Origin: Ashinkailepas kermadecensis
Taxonomy: Eukaryota; Arthropoda; Thecostraca; Neolepadidae
NCBI GenBank assembly: GCA_034440615.1
Contig: JAOTOM010003648.1
Coordinates: 37,501-101,500 of the forward strand
DNA length: 64,000 nucleotides
Reading direction: 5' to 3'
The notes beneath the pieces were generated by a model that was not told the DNA's origin, did no database searches, and saw only the letters and a list, made by a program, of their open reading frames with translations. Every line of letters starts with the position of its first letter. Positions within the stretch are counted from its first letter, which is position 1. This document shows positions 38,161 to 52,825 of this stretch, one piece after another. A program made the position numbers and the translations under genes.

Positions 38161-39099
38161 GGTTCAAGAGACTTCTGTTTCCATTAACAATACAGGGGAT
38201 GAAGTAACATTTTCATTGACTTCTATGGTTTTCATTGGCTTCATTGACTTCTATGGTGTCCTGAGTAAGTAGGACAATCGAGATGGCTTTCTGTTATATG
38301 CATTGTAGAAGCAATGTTATGATGTAGCTTTTATACCCCAGTGAAAATGATATGGATTCACTCATAAGTGAATTTGCAAACATACTGATATATCAGTTAA
38401 CAACAATGCAGGGAGCTATGTGATCAACATGGTCGATGTGCCCTAAAGCCCAAATAACTAAGTAACAATGCAGGGAATCTGTTGCATAACAGTTTGCCCA
38501 TAAATTAGCCATGATATATGGCATCATACTTCCCATGCTATTTATAATAGTGAGCTATATTTTGTGTACAAACATCAGTACATTAGAAATGTTAATTAAA
38601 CGTTACACACATCAGTTCCTTACAAGTGTCAGCAATACATTTCCTTCATGTGCTTTAAACATGATTCAAGAAAGCACTGTCATCGATTTTAAACTTGCAA
38701 AAAGAGTGGGCCGCCTGGTGTTTTGAGTGCTATTTGAGTGAATTTGCTGTCTTGTTAGTGAACTGACCACTTATTGAGATATATGTACTTTAACTTTGCC
38801 TGCTTCTATCATGAAACATTTGTCATGTTCCAATACATCAGAAATCGTCAGAATAACTTCTTGTCCACAAACCGGTGTATGCATTTCTATGAATTTTTCA
38901 TATTTATTAACACTAATGATGTAGATCTGATTTGCAAATTTATTACAGAAAATATCATCAGCACAGGATTCCATTACTGAAAATATAGTACTTTCAACAT
39001 GTTATTGTTCTTTTACATTTCAACATGTTCAGTTGTGTTACATTTTTTATTGTAAAAAAAAATACATTGCTTGAAATTTTTACAACTTGATGTTTTGGT
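38161..39099. other. No gene recognised
   Basis: AT-rich sequence flanking the truncated 5' end of the LINE. Confidence 0.3.
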
Positions 39100-39360
39100 T
39101 TTGTTTTTTTCCAAAGGAAGGTTAGGCTAGGTTAGGTTACGTTATGTTGCATTTCTTTTTATTTAAGAAATAGCTTATCCTATGTCACCTAATTCAAAGC
39201 CTTTTTTGGTGTTATTTTGCTCACAACCTGAAATGTAGGCATTTGTATAGAAAATGAGTGGTGCCATCATCTGAGTCACATTCATAAGCATTGTATTGAA
39301 ATGATACATTCCACGAGTTCATAAAACACCTTAAAACACAAATTTACCAAAATGAGCAGT
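39100..39360 (-). repeat. Dispersed repeat, copy 2
   Basis: Inverse partner of 112-400: the minus strand reads aggtgttttatgaactcgtg, gcaaaataacaccaaaaaag and cctaacctagcctaacc. Confidence 0.55.
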
Positions 39361-41034
39361 AACATCATGTTCATCACATTCCTAAACATTGCATTAAAAA
39401 AATTCAAGAAATAAGAAATTACCTTAAGCTGTAAATTTGCCAAAAGGTGTGCCAACCCCTGAACGGAAATGCAGCACTAGGTGCCCCAATCCTGGGCAGA
39501 AAAAGCACCAAGAGCAGTGGAGTGAAAATATTAATAAAAGTAAACTAAAAACAGCTCTTCTTGAAGACAAACGTGGTAGTTATGTGATATTAACATGGAA
39601 ACCCTGAGCACAAATCAGAAAAAGGCATGGACTGGACTTGTTCAAGCTTACCTGCAAACTTCTTCAACTACTGTTCCTTTGGGAATTAAATATCAGCAAG
39701 CTATATATTCACTATTTAAAATCACACCAATCTGCAGATATATCAGAATGTGCGAAGTACAAAAAATGAATCAGTAGACGTCACATGAGATTGGCCTCCG
39801 TATTAAACACTGCGCGCAATTGCACCACAAATGCCTCACCTCCGTCACATTTGTCCACTGTAACCCAAATTTAGACTTTAGGCGCTGGAATTTCTGTAAC
39901 TGGAATTTTTTATTTGTATGTTACGATTTTGCATGTTCTGAGGAACGCCCATCACGATTTGTGGTATTTAATGCGCGCTAGTGTCCATCAAGTCTCTCCA
40001 GACACATTTAGTGATGGGTTTTGACCTTATATAACTTACAAGCAGGTGTTTGTCACTTCTGCAACCGCCATAGGGCCATATTTCTGAGCTGTGACGTCAC
40101 GAGTGCGATTGCCAGGCTGCGCCGAATTTCTCCACCGAATTTGGAATATGCCCGATTTCTGCTCGGGTGCGTCGGTAAATAAGCCTCGGTAAAGCGACGA
40201 TAAAATATGTACCGCGTTGCCATGGATTAAGGTTGCAGTTAGCGTGATCAATATGTTTGATGGCACGCAGTAATGTTCCTATTAATTTTAAAATGCAAAA
40301 TAATGCGGTTGAAAAAGCAGGGTTCTTGGAGAGCTTCGAACCCGCCAACTCTGGATCTCGAGTTTGAGTTCATACCTCTGTGCCACACGGCTGGGCGTAA
40401 CTGCACCGAAGTTTGGGATGCGGGTTGGGCAGTGTGCAAGAAAAAATACTTTGACGCTATATACCGCGATAGTTTCGATTGCTAGAGCAAAAGTGGTAGA
40501 TAGATTGGTGAAAGAAAGCGAAGCGATCCTTTTGCGGTGCCAGAATCATGTGAAATGGCGCAATATAATCCGATATATGGTTTTTCGGAAATCGCAGCAG
40601 CTCCCTGTACAGCATAGGAATCGGGCTATATCGAACTGGTTACGTCACGATCAATCAGTCCGAAGCGATCAAATCATCTAGTGACTGTATCTGATTTTTA
40701 TAAAAAATAAATTTAATCCGAGTTCTTGTTGGGGTGGCTTTATGAACCAGGGTCCTATTGCTAAGCAGAGCTTGTTGCGTGAACCCAGGGGGGGGTGCGC
40801 TCCAGCATTTTAGTCCAATAATAAAATGGAGACGCTTGAGCCGACCAATCAGCGTTTGACGACCTCCGTCGATCGTGATAATGGTAAACAAACAAATTTT
40901 GTCTTTAGTGCAGCGAAACCGGTGACATCCACACAAATATCAATTTTTTCCCTTGTTAGCAGTGACATTGTGATAAAGTAGTATTAAGATCAAGATTAAA
41001 GTAGTAAGAATGCCTTTAAGTAAGAATTTCCTTT
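39361..41034. other. No gene recognised apart from the tRNA-like element
   Basis: AT-rich then mixed sequence. Confidence 0.3.
40318..40398 (-). mobile_element. tRNA-like promoter, probable SINE head or tRNA pseudogene
   Basis: The minus strand reads TGGCACAGAGGT (A-box-like, 40384-40373) and, about 30 bp later, GGGTTCGAAGCTC (B-box-like, 40343-40331). No clean cloverleaf or CCA-compatible acceptor stem could be assembled by eye, and no target-site duplication was found. Confidence 0.4.
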
Positions 41035-41162
41035 AACTTTCTTCTCAGCATAAAAATAGCATAGGCTATTTGGGGGGGGGGGCAAATCAACATTGACCGG
41101 GCCAAGATCAACATTGGTGGGGCCATGGACGCCAAAAAAGGATACAAATCGACGCCCCTGCT
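41035..41162. repeat. Dispersed repeat pair, copy 1
   Basis: Contains agcataaaaatagcatag, a G-run, aacattggtggggccatgg and ends tacaaatcgacgcccctgc. The same order of blocks is at 43200-43324. Confidence 0.7.
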
Positions 41163-41556
41163 TCGAATAAAAATATTAGAAACAAAAATGAAGCAATATA
41201 TATTCTGAAAATTTTATAAATTGAACAACCGAACCCAACCTAACGGAACCTAATGTCAGCTGCTTTTGAAGGCAATTTCCGATTTATATAATTTTTTTTT
41301 TAATTTTTGCATTTTTTTCTCTCCAAGTTAAACAACTAAACTAGCCTAACCTAGCCAAACCGGCATTATTGTGCTTTAACCTGCTTTAACTGTCTCATGC
41401 GTAGTGAAATTGAAACACGCTTGATGCTACCAATTTCTTGAATGTAAGAGAAAAAAAACTATGACGTCACGAAAGCTTGAAGGCGAATTTTGGTGTACCT
41501 TCTAAGGTAATAGTGGGTGACACATTTAATGCGGGCTGCCAGACACTGGTCTTGTA

Positions 41557-42511
41557 TGGGTCTGTTCCCGTGGCTCCACCAGAAGGAACTCAGTGGAGGC
41601 CAGTGGAGGCTAGTTGAGACTGGCCCACGGCAACGACCGGTGGAGCTTGGTGGAGAAATCAGCTGATAGCGGTGTGAATTCCGCGACAAAAAGGAAGCAT
41701 TTGGCGCTGTATCATAAATTGGCCAAATTGCCTTTCAAATGTTTGTCCAGATGATCGCACAATGTACATGGAATGCCTTGTTTTACAAAGTCCCAAATTT
41801 GTCTTTATTTCTGGCTATGTATGTGTCCTCAGAGACTGCGGGGAGCACACGTCCTTTTCGCCTATGGGATAAACCAGGCAATCTCTCTTTCCTCTCGGTT
41901 GAGCATCGCTCCCCCTGTTTTGCGGTTTGGCCTGCCTTCTTAACGTACAGCATATAATCTCGTGTCTGGACCCGCCGGGCTCCCTCGGCCCCGAGGCCCT
42001 TCTCTACCCGTTGCTGACTTTTCCTCATCTCAACTTGCCCGACCTCGTCGATCGGGCTCGAGTAGGATTTTAGTCGGCGTCAGGAGAACGGCGGTACTTC
42101 TGGGTACGGGAATTGCGGCGGATCCGGCCGGTAAAGTAACATCTTCCCTTGGGCCGAATGACGTAGATCAAAGGCCTAAAAAAAACATGTTTGTGGTCTG
42201 CATCTGTTACTTCGATTATTGTTCATAGTTGTAGTAGTTTCATATTTCCTTTGCGAAGGATGATCCTGGTATTCAGTTGATGCATGAAGATGAGATTCGT
42301 ATGATGGAGGATGTTATTTACGCGCAAATATATGGCGCAAGTGCGCCGTGATTGAGCTCAGCTGAAAAATTACAATTGGACCCTGCTTCTGGGCTGGTGG
42401 AGCTTTTGCTCCACTGGTGGAAGTTGGTGGAGGAAAAATCTCCACCGGATTTGCGACGGAAACGACCAGTGGAGGTTTGTGGAGGTTAGTGGAGCGACGG
42501 GAACAGACCCT
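41557..42511. mobile_element. PIF/Harbinger-like non-autonomous element, about 955 bp
   Basis: The left end GGGTCTGTTCCCGTGGCTCC and right end (inverse complement GGGTCTGTTCCCGTCGCTCC) form a long terminal inverted repeat with one difference in 20. Flanking tat on both sides fits a 3-bp target-site duplication. Many ggtggag motifs occur near both ends. The interior has no transposase. Harbinger assignment rests on the GGG..TGTTC terminus and 3-bp duplication (usually TWA, here TAT). Confidence 0.65.
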
Positions 42512-43199
42512 ATGACTATAGGGTTTGTTTAGGAAGTCATCTGTGGCCATAGCTTAATACCTATTGTTTTTCAGGAATATCAATTATAATGAGGTGTCTA
42601 TATGGCTTCTTGCTGACTTTTCTCTCATGTTTTCATAGGCTGGTAGATTGGCTCACACTTTGATTTTGTTGGTTCAGTTTGAGATTGGGTTGCCCCATAA
42701 TTTGGCATGTAGGTAGGTACCTTGGTAAATATCAAGCTGATGGTGTGATGGGTAGGTTGCTAAATATAATTATAGTTTGTATATCCACAATCTCAATGAT
42801 AACCATGATTTGCATGCAAGTTTGACGATGACTGAAAATTGAGAATGGAATTTTAATCATGTTCAAGCTCCATATGCATGTGGTTTTGCCATTGGTGGTG
42901 TGTACAAACATCAGTATGACCATGCAATTGTTGTTTAGTTGCTTAGCAGATTTTCTTTCAGGCAATCTGGTTTAAAATGCGTCAGCATCGCTAATCTCAA
43001 CATTTTGTGATGTGAGCTGTACTTCCACAGTGGAGGGAATTCCAGCTATTTTGTTTGTTTTTGCACACAATTTTACATTTTTCAGCAAAAGGTGGAGGGT
43101 CAGTCCACTATCTAATCCAAATTTGTTTCTTTTCAGTACAAAATGTGCTGGTTAACATCAATGTTTCTACTTAGCATGGTGTTTTTCATTTTTTTCCCT

Positions 43200-43324
43200 T
43201 TAGCTTTCTTATCAGCATAAAATAGCATAGGTTATTGGGGGGGGGCAAATCAACATGGGGGGGCCAAGATTAACATTGGTGGGGCCATGGCCCCCACAAA
43301 AGGATACAAATCGACGCCCCTGCA
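43200..43324. repeat. Dispersed repeat pair, copy 2
   Basis: Partner of 41035-41162 in the same orientation, over 85% alike by eye. Probably ends of an unclassified transposon; the Harbinger-like element lies between the two copies. Confidence 0.7.
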
Positions 43325-43648
43325 TACACACACAGGGCGATGTGAATGATATTGGATCTAGCATTCTCGAATGCCATCCATGATTTTGTGCATTCTGTTG
43401 TGTCGCATTTCGCCATTGACGCAGAGTTTGGCACTATATCGTTCGTCAGCCCAGCGAGAGGTTACGATACGTGTCACGTTTTGAACACAGGATTTCGAGT
43501 GCGTGATTGAGTGCTTAAAGTTTTTAAATTTTGTAATTGTGTCACTCTGAAGAAGGCCTGTGGCCGAAACGTTGGTGATTTGTTTGTTGGTGAAAATATA
43601 GTTTTTCTCACTGTGCCACTTATATATAACTTGTCAAAATAGTATTCA

Positions 43649-43649
<1 letters not shown>

Positions 43650-43734
<85 letters not shown>

Positions 43735-43745
43735 ATATATATATA
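43650..43745. repeat. (CA)n then (TA)n microsatellite
   Basis: CA 43650-43665, TA to 43745 with one TCTA. Confidence 0.95.
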
Positions 43746-45679
<1,934 letters not shown>

Positions 45680-45984
45680 ACCCCTTCTCTACGTATCTCT
45701 CACCAATTCAAGCACGACATTTTCAACTGCTTGTTGTGCGCGTATGAATATCACGAAAGTGGCGGGTTATTTGTGGCGCCAAGTTAAAGAAACAAATATG
45801 GTGGGGTTAAGTGGATAATAATGTTCCTTCAGTGTTGTGAATGGGGTAATTCGGCGAGAGGACAACACTAAGGGCGAGAACAATGAACGCGCACGAATGG
45901 ATAGATGAGAAAACTTGGGCCGCGGTATTGCAGCGGAGCTTTGCACCGATCAGGAACCTTGCCACATTCTCAGCAACTGTAGCT

Positions 45985-47160
45985 CGATAAGGTGGTTTGC
46001 GAGGAAATCAGTAGAAACTTTCGGAGGAAATGTCTTATTCTTGGTGACTTTAATCTAGAAGGATATGAAAATGTTGGTGTTGGCTCCCCATCATGCAAAA
46101 TGTTTAGGTAATGCCTTGAAGAGGACCTGTTCTTACACCAGTTTGTAACGGAACCAACTAGGGAGGGCTCAATCTTGGACCTTGTCTTCTCAGATTTAAG
46201 TGATTTAGTTCAAGACTTGACTGTAAGAGAAACTCTGGGAAGAAGTGAACGTAACATAGCGAGATTCAAGGCACAAGTAGAGGGCACAATCAAGGATAAT
46301 TTGGAAAGGTTCCAAATTTTAACAGGGCAGACTTTGACTGCATGCGAGCGGCTTTAAGTGCCATAGAATTGGAAGAAGAATTCTCCAATTTAAATGCCTG
46401 TGAAATGTGGGAAAAGTTCAAATCTTACTTGAAGGAAGTTCAGATTAGACATGTCCCCAAAAGCAAAGGCGCAAAAGAAGGGTAGGAAAGCCAGCATGGC
46501 TTACGCCAGATTTGATAAAAGCATTTAAGGCTAAGAAAGATACATTTAGAGTGTTTAAGGAAGCTTCAAATATCGTAAATCTAAGGTCGTATCAAAAAGC
46601 TAGAGACGCTGTAAAGCAGAAAACCAGAGCAGGAAAGCGAGCAAAAGAATTGGATTTGGCTAGGAACTGTAATGGGGACAGCAAAACGTTCTTCAGTTTT
46701 TACAAGCTGAGTAAAGTTTCTAGCACAATTGGTCCACTGGAAGTAAATGGGACTATATTGAGTGAGTATGGTGAGATGGTTGAGGAGCTGGCAAGCAGTT
46801 TAAATCAGTGTTTGCATCGGAAGATATGACTAATCTGCCAACCGCACACCACAGTTCAGTGACAGGTGATCGGATAAACGATGTTGATTTCATTGATAGT
46901 GATGTTGTTTTCAATCATATCAGGAAAATAAAGTCAAACAAGGCAGCAGGACCTGATGAAATTTATGCTAGGGTATTGCGGGAAGCTGAAAAGGAACTGG
47001 GAATTCCACTTAGTATATTATTTTGTAGATCAGTTTCACAAAATGAAATTCCAACAAATTGGAAAAGGGCAAATGTAGTTCCTATTTTCAAGAAATGAGA
47101 ACGAGGGAAAGTTGAAAGCTATAGGCCAGTTAGCCTCACATCCCTAGTCTGCAAGCAAGT
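45985..47160 (+). pseudogene. CR1/L2-like LINE, endonuclease C-terminus to start of reverse transcriptase
   Basis: Plus strand with several frameshifts and stops. Around 46048 ILGDFNLEGYE is the GDFN motif of AP-like endonucleases. Next come EDLFLHQFVTEPTREGSILD and, where SDH is usual, SERN, so the catalytic His is lost. The linker (46512-46829) contains YQKARDAVKQKTRAGKRAKE, then IRKIKSNKAAGPDEI and WKRANVVPIFKK (RT start). It ends abruptly at CTAGTCTGCAAG near 47157. The last ~60 bp are nearly identical to the start of the minus-strand copy at 38150. Confidence 0.85.
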
Positions 47161-47534
47161 CAATTACACATATATGAGTAGTTCATGGTGTCGGAAGCCA
47201 ATGTAATGTTCAAGGTAATCAAATGTAATTCCTCAGGCTGGCCAATGCTATGTCGGACTACATTGCAATCATACCTTTCTGCCATCAGCGAGTCGGCAAA
47301 CTTCCTGATGGCAGAACGACTTGTTCACGGCATGCAACTACGTTCGACTGCGTAGTTGTGCAGGTTGTATATTTAGCTTCTTCACTCGGATTGACTCGAG
47401 AAGTAACGCTGTACTCTTAGCCATTCACCCTGTAGTCGATTGAACTGGATGAAGATTTCAGTGTTAACACGACTCTCACTCTCGGAGACTGAGCCATCCC
47501 TCCGGCTCCGTCTCCCTCCCCTCTCGAAAAAGAA

Positions 47535-47555
47535 TCCTGGCTGCGCCACTGTGCG
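47535..47555 (-). mobile_element. Isolated hAT-type terminus
   Basis: The minus strand reads CAGTGGCGCAGCCAGGATTC, a common hAT-type terminal sequence, followed by a purine-rich tract. No partner end identified. Confidence 0.35.
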
Positions 47556-48462
47556 CCAGTGCCCTTGCGCTGTGCATCGGTCCGACAACCATCCACCCTG
47601 CGTGTCGGGACGAACAGCATTATCAGCGCCACACAGCAAGGTTTGGTGAGCAATAATAACGCGCGCTACTACGATTGAATTGGGCTGTATGGTACGGACC
47701 GAACCAAGGCTGGAACATTCTGGACGAGTTCTGGCTTGGACATGGGCTCAAGTGTTGGCGCTGATAAAGTAGGGCTACAACGTCTCCGAAGTAATGTGTC
47801 CAAGAACGATCATTGAGAGCTGTTTCAATGTTGTGATACTGTTGGAATATTGGGGTTGTTTTGAATAATTTGCATGAAGAATGGAACCTCTTTACCATGA
47901 TTCACAACAAAATACGGCCTTTCCTAGTAGGAACTTGCTTTCTGTCACGCACCACTGGCGTCTAATCCCAGCATGCTTTAACAGTGAACCGGTCAATGGT
48001 GTGTGATCAAGCTGTGAAACGGCCTAATTCACTGCGCGACGGCCTTACCGAAGTTGCGATTTCGACTTCTGTGATACCGAAGTTGCGATCCCAAAAAACT
48101 GTGTGTCTGCACGCACACTGCACGCACGTGTGTCTGCAAGTCCCGTCACCGGGACTTGGGAAGTTATTATTTTGAATCTGATTTTCCTGACCTAATCCTG
48201 AACCTCACGCTGGTGAGGTGCACATGTGTCCAAAGAATATGAAGTACAACTTTATTTAGAGACATAGACATGTGTGGAGCCACCTATGCTTCTGGTGGTC
48301 TCTGGTCCCACCATTTTTGCCATGGCGCCATCAACTTCTTTTTCTTTTAACATGGGATCCTATAAGGTGAACCCCACCAACCAAATTGGTAGCGTTCATT
48401 TCCTCCATGTATTGCGCCACACCAATATAGTTAAAAATTACCCACCCATGGACATCAATATG

Positions 48463-48464
<2 letters not shown>

Positions 48465-48530
<66 letters not shown>
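48465..48530. repeat. (TA)n microsatellite
   Basis: Perfect TA run. Confidence 0.95.
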
Positions 48531-48536
<6 letters not shown>

Positions 48537-50931
48537 TCAGATATTTTCAGCAAGAAAGTACATGTTGGTGTAGCATATAGCGATATATTTAGGCTTACTG
48601 TCCATCAACTTTGCGATTATTTTTGGACAATTTTTGACTGTAGAGAAGTTGGGCTGGAGTTGGGAGTGCTGGTCTTCTGTCGCATCAGTGATTGCAAGTG
48701 AAACTTTGTTTGATGATAGCTAGTGAAACCTTAGCTAGTGAAGCCTTGTGCCACAGTAATTTGGTTGGAAAGAGCGGCAGCGAACTGCCTTCTATTAACT
48801 ACAATTTAGCAATGCCAACGAGCAACGGGTGGCAGCCGGACACACAGCTTGTGTGTCCGACTGCCTGACAAAAAAAATCAGAGTGACTCCATCCCTCAGA
48901 ACAGCATGACAGTCTACCCCGTCGACAGCTGATGAGCGACTTCCGGTCCCGACTTCCCGCTTCCTGTGGTGAGCCTCCACTTGATTCAGCCTGGGGGAGG
49001 CCTCGCAGGATCACCACCGATCAGACAAGCTGCACCACCTACACCTCAGAGGGAAAGGCGCGGTCGACCACACTCGGCTGGCGATGGCACTGTTCACAGC
49101 GCAGATGGGCGGAAGTCTGGCCCGTACCGGCGGCGGCTCTCCGAATGCTGGCGGCATAACACCTGAGCGTGCGCTGTCGGCACCACGCCTCCTGAGAGCC
49201 CCGCTGTTGGTAGAGCCATGCCTCCTGATAGCCGCGCGTCCACCATCGACTGGCCGGCGGGGCTCAGTTCCTAGCGCCGCGACGCCCAGTCCGAGGTGGC
49301 CACAAGTTGGAACGCATTTTATATACGGTTATAATTTTGGAGAGATCCAACAACAGTTTCGCTACAGCACTTCATTGATCTGAAAGCTCAGAATTTCTCA
49401 TGAGGAATATTACCACCAAAGCAACGCTTATTGGAGTCCTGGTGATGTGTATCTGCCAAGAGTAGTCACGGGGTCATGGAGACGTGAGGATCCGAACTCC
49501 GACATCACTCCTGTCCATTGGCGGTTCAAGTCATTTAACCACCCGGCTAGGTACACCACAAATCCAGCACCGATATTTAGTGTCTGCGCGTTTTTATCTA
49601 CAGTCCTAATTATGATAGAATATGTACGCTGCGAAAATATGTGCAACACCTCATGGAAGGCCCAACATAAATTGTGCTCAACTGAATCCTCGCAATTGTA
49701 GGGACGGGAGGAAGGAAATGTCGTGCACTGACTAAAGTTAGCATAGGCATGATATTTGTTCTCCTTCAGTTCAGTTAAGTGCGTGATTCATATAAATTGA
49801 TGCAGGATGCCGAACCAAAAAGTTGGCGATTATTTGTGACAATGATCCTTGTACGCTGGGCAGAAAACTAATTGTCTCGTATTAAAGTCTAAACCATCTC
49901 ACTTGAACCAATACTGTTGGATTCTTGTGTTGTTCGACCAATAGCGCTGTTTCAACGGTAGCTGTATTCAACATATACTCCTGCACGTCATCAGGTTAGA
50001 GTTGAAGGCGAAAAGGAAATTTGTGAAGCCATTTTGTGACAAATCGATGACACCAGGAATGAGGAAGGAAATCGGAAATAGATTGCAGCTGCAGCCAATT
50101 GCTGTGGACGTATCGTTTCCTGGCAACGACAATCAATATGGTGTGCAAGACGTTCTTATGTCTGGAATCATAGTGCTATAATTCCACATAGTATTCCATT
50201 ATATATTATAATTCCATTGGTTGCACAACCAATCTACGAGCACGTCAATATTAAAACGAATGCGATGAGAAAAACAAAGTCATACAGACACACTGTGCAC
50301 TGTACATCAATTTCAGTATTTATCTTGTGTTCAGAATTCCTCCATAGTGACGGAGACTCATCTCATCTCTCATCGTCATTCATCATCATCACTCATCATC
50401 ATCCACCGTTTCTTGCGTCTAAGTCTCTGTCTCTGTCACACGATTTTCAAAAGTCTATCGAGGCTCTTGACACCGGTGTCTATCATTTCAAAACACGACG
50501 ACACCGAATGATATCGCTGCTGTAATTGAAATGATCGAACCACGTCAGCAGCCCTATGCAGTTGCAGACGAGCGGAGGTCCACCCAGCCACGTACGTGGG
50601 AAAGCGTTCAGATGGTCCGCGGATGATGCTGTCAACATCACCGATCAAACATCAAGCACACGGTATCCGACGAGAGGGAGGCTTCCGTGTGTCGTCTAAT
50701 GAGTACACACCCATATCTTGTGAGCGGCGATATATTACTCCCAGCAAGCGTGTGCTGTGATCTAGGCTGTCCGCAGTGTGCCTGCTTGGGCGTTTTTCAG
50801 ACACGTTGAGCCATCGAGCCGTGGTAATAATGACATCGACGCGTCGGTGCCATCATTCCGAGGTGGGCATCGGCCAATGCGCACCGATCTGAAAGACCAT
50901 GTCACCGTCTGACACACAGGTCAATGCAGGT

Positions 50932-50975
50932 CAATGCGGCCTATTCGAGGAGACGGCGCATATGTGGCTGGAGGC
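50932..50975 (+). CDS. Candidate exon, possible peptide-precursor fragment (5' part)
   Basis: After ctgacacacag and a duplicated cag/GTCAATGC, the frame VNAAYSRRRRICGWR ends at GGAGGC|GTAAGT in phase 1. Joined in phase to the candidate at 51206 it would continue PLRPGKRQ. Very short; the call depends on the splice sites alone. Confidence 0.2.
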
Positions 50976-51205
50976 GTAAGTGTATTCGATCATTGCCACA
51001 CAAACTGCGGTTGGGGCTGTCGCCTCCCCACTGCTCGACTCGCCTCGTCGGCTGCCATTGAAAGGGAAGGAGTGCCGCTCCGCTGGAGTGTCGGGTAATG
51101 AGGCGTGCCGCCCCTCCTGGCCGGGGAAGGAGACAATCCCACCCTCCGCCTGGTGGTCGCAAAGCCACAGTCAGCGTATTTTTCACCTGACTCACCGCCG
51201 TCCGA

Positions 51206-51306
51206 CAGCGCTGCGGCCCGGGAAGCGACAGACGGCATCGGCTGGCCTCAATCTCGTCCGATCCACGTCACGCCTTGTTCCAGTCCTTATCCGCGAGTGC
51301 GCATAA
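51206..51306 (+). CDS. Candidate exon, possible peptide-precursor fragment (3' part)
   Basis: Follows an acceptor candidate tcaccgccgtccgacag. In the phase given by 50932-50975 it reads LRPGKRQTASAGLNLV ... VLIRECA then TAA. Gly-Lys-Arg is the classical amidation and cleavage signal and RRRR in the previous exon is another cleavage site, so a secreted peptide precursor is conceivable. No signal peptide was found. Weak. Confidence 0.2.
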
Positions 51307-51368
51307 GCAGGCTATTAGCGTGGTGATGGCCAGAGCGCGAAGGCTTGAACACGCGTGTCGCATTGCAG

Positions 51369-51592
51369 GATGCCAGCGTCCACTTTCTCTGTTCAGTTGG
51401 TGTTGTGCCGGCCGGAGCTCACTGCACTACAAGTGCATCGAATGTGAACACCTTGCGCCGGGCTCGAAGAAGATCCGTCAACCATACTTGTTACGCGCGT
51501 CGGAAACTGTTCAGCTCCATCGCTGCAATTTCACCAGGATGGAGCGAATTACCTGGCGCTTCTCCTGCTTGCTGGGACTCCAAATTATGCAG
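51369..51592 (+). CDS. Candidate internal exon, cysteine-containing
   Basis: Acceptor cgcattgcag ends at 51368 and donor TATGCAG|GTATGA follows 51592. The 224-nt stretch is open in phase 0 to 2: DASVHFLCSVGVVPAGAHC, then TLRRARRRSVNHTCYARRK, then PGWSELPGASPACWDSKLC. Four cysteines, one NHT sequon, several basic clusters. A second plus frame is also open over the first half, which lowers confidence. No family recognised. Confidence 0.3.
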
Positions 51593-51782
51593 GTATGATG
51601 GATATTATGTCGAGGTACAAACAATGGTTTATCAAGATGTATGTTGTCAGGTAAAATACCATTTATGCAGGCAGTTTTCTGGATATGGTACGGCACCAGA
51701 AAATGTCTTAGCGGCAAAAGTGAGTACCCAGGCGGACACAAGGTCGGTGTCATCAGAGCAAGGGGCCGCACATGGCCTTTAA

Positions 51783-52809
51783 CACGCGCCCTGAAGACCC
51801 TCTGAAAATTACGCACTGGAAGGGGAGGGGAGCGGATTCCGCCCCCCCCCCCCCTAAGATCTCGGCTCCTATTAAAGCTAGAGTAACGAAATTTTTATGG
51901 TAGATGGATACGGTGGTGAGCTCTATCTTGTAGAAATTCCATGACCTTCGGTGACCTTGATCTTCAAGGCTAAATGAGGTCAAATGCGTTGCATTTTGCT
52001 TGTTTTGCTTGGCTTGGCTTGACATTGTTATGAATCTCTGCAATTCTGTTTAAATGCTCCAAAATTGCCTGCAATGATGTTTTGGACATGACTAATAATA
52101 CAATACCGATGATAGATGCAGCATTTAACTTCAGGTCACCAATATATCAGCACTCTATCAGGTCAGTTACCGGTTCCAGTTACCGGAACCGGACCGCCCG
52201 ATTGATCGGACGGGTGGCCCGGCGCAATCGGCTTCACGAAGAAAGGGCTGAAGTGCATGAATTAAATATGGAACCGCTTAGGTTCCCAATGACAAAAAAA
52301 CAGTAGTTTTCAGGATGTATAAGGAGCAACATGCAAAATGGCATTAATCGCATGACAGTCATGTGCGTCTATGCCATCCTTCCAGTTGACCAAGTTTGGT
52401 TCAATTGACCCGTCATGAACTTCACCTGAGTTGACCTCGGTGACCTAACATGACCTTGAAACTATACAACATAACAATGTACATCAAACAAGTCGCTAGT
52501 ATTGCCAAGAACACTTCCCTTTTGCCGATATACGGCAAGCGCATCAGCACCGATTTTTGTCCATAAACGACGGTCCGCGCCCACACATGCGATACACGCA
52601 CAACAGCCTGGCGCTGCGAAATGTGTTGACTTGGACGGCCTCTAACTCGAAGAATGTTGAGCCGATTTTCCTTGTTCATTTAAACCACGCGCCTGACATT
52701 TCTAGGCAGGTACACAGAAGATGGCATACATCAATCAGTTATATCGGGAGTTATTTACGAAAAACCGGAGGGGTGGGCGGATTTCTCCCTCACCCCTCCA
52801 GTGCTCGTG
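51783..52809. mobile_element. TTAA-flanked MITE, family 1, copy 1
   Basis: Flanked by TTAA at 51779-51782 and 52810-52813. Ends CACGCGCC ... GCTCGTG, with subterminal inverted segments around CACTGGAGGGG and CGGATTCCGCCC / GGGCGGATTT. Aligns over its length with 55608-56583. TTAA duplication is the mark of piggyBac-type transposition. No transposase frame; interior frames are shadows. The right end sits directly against a Penelope-like fragment. Confidence 0.75.
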
Positions 52810-52825
52810 TTAAACACTGCTCATC

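Larger units (their letters stand above)
47161..50931. other. No gene recognised
   Basis: GC-rich patches at 47480-47600 and 48900-49300 have open frames on both strands without splice support. Confidence 0.3.
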
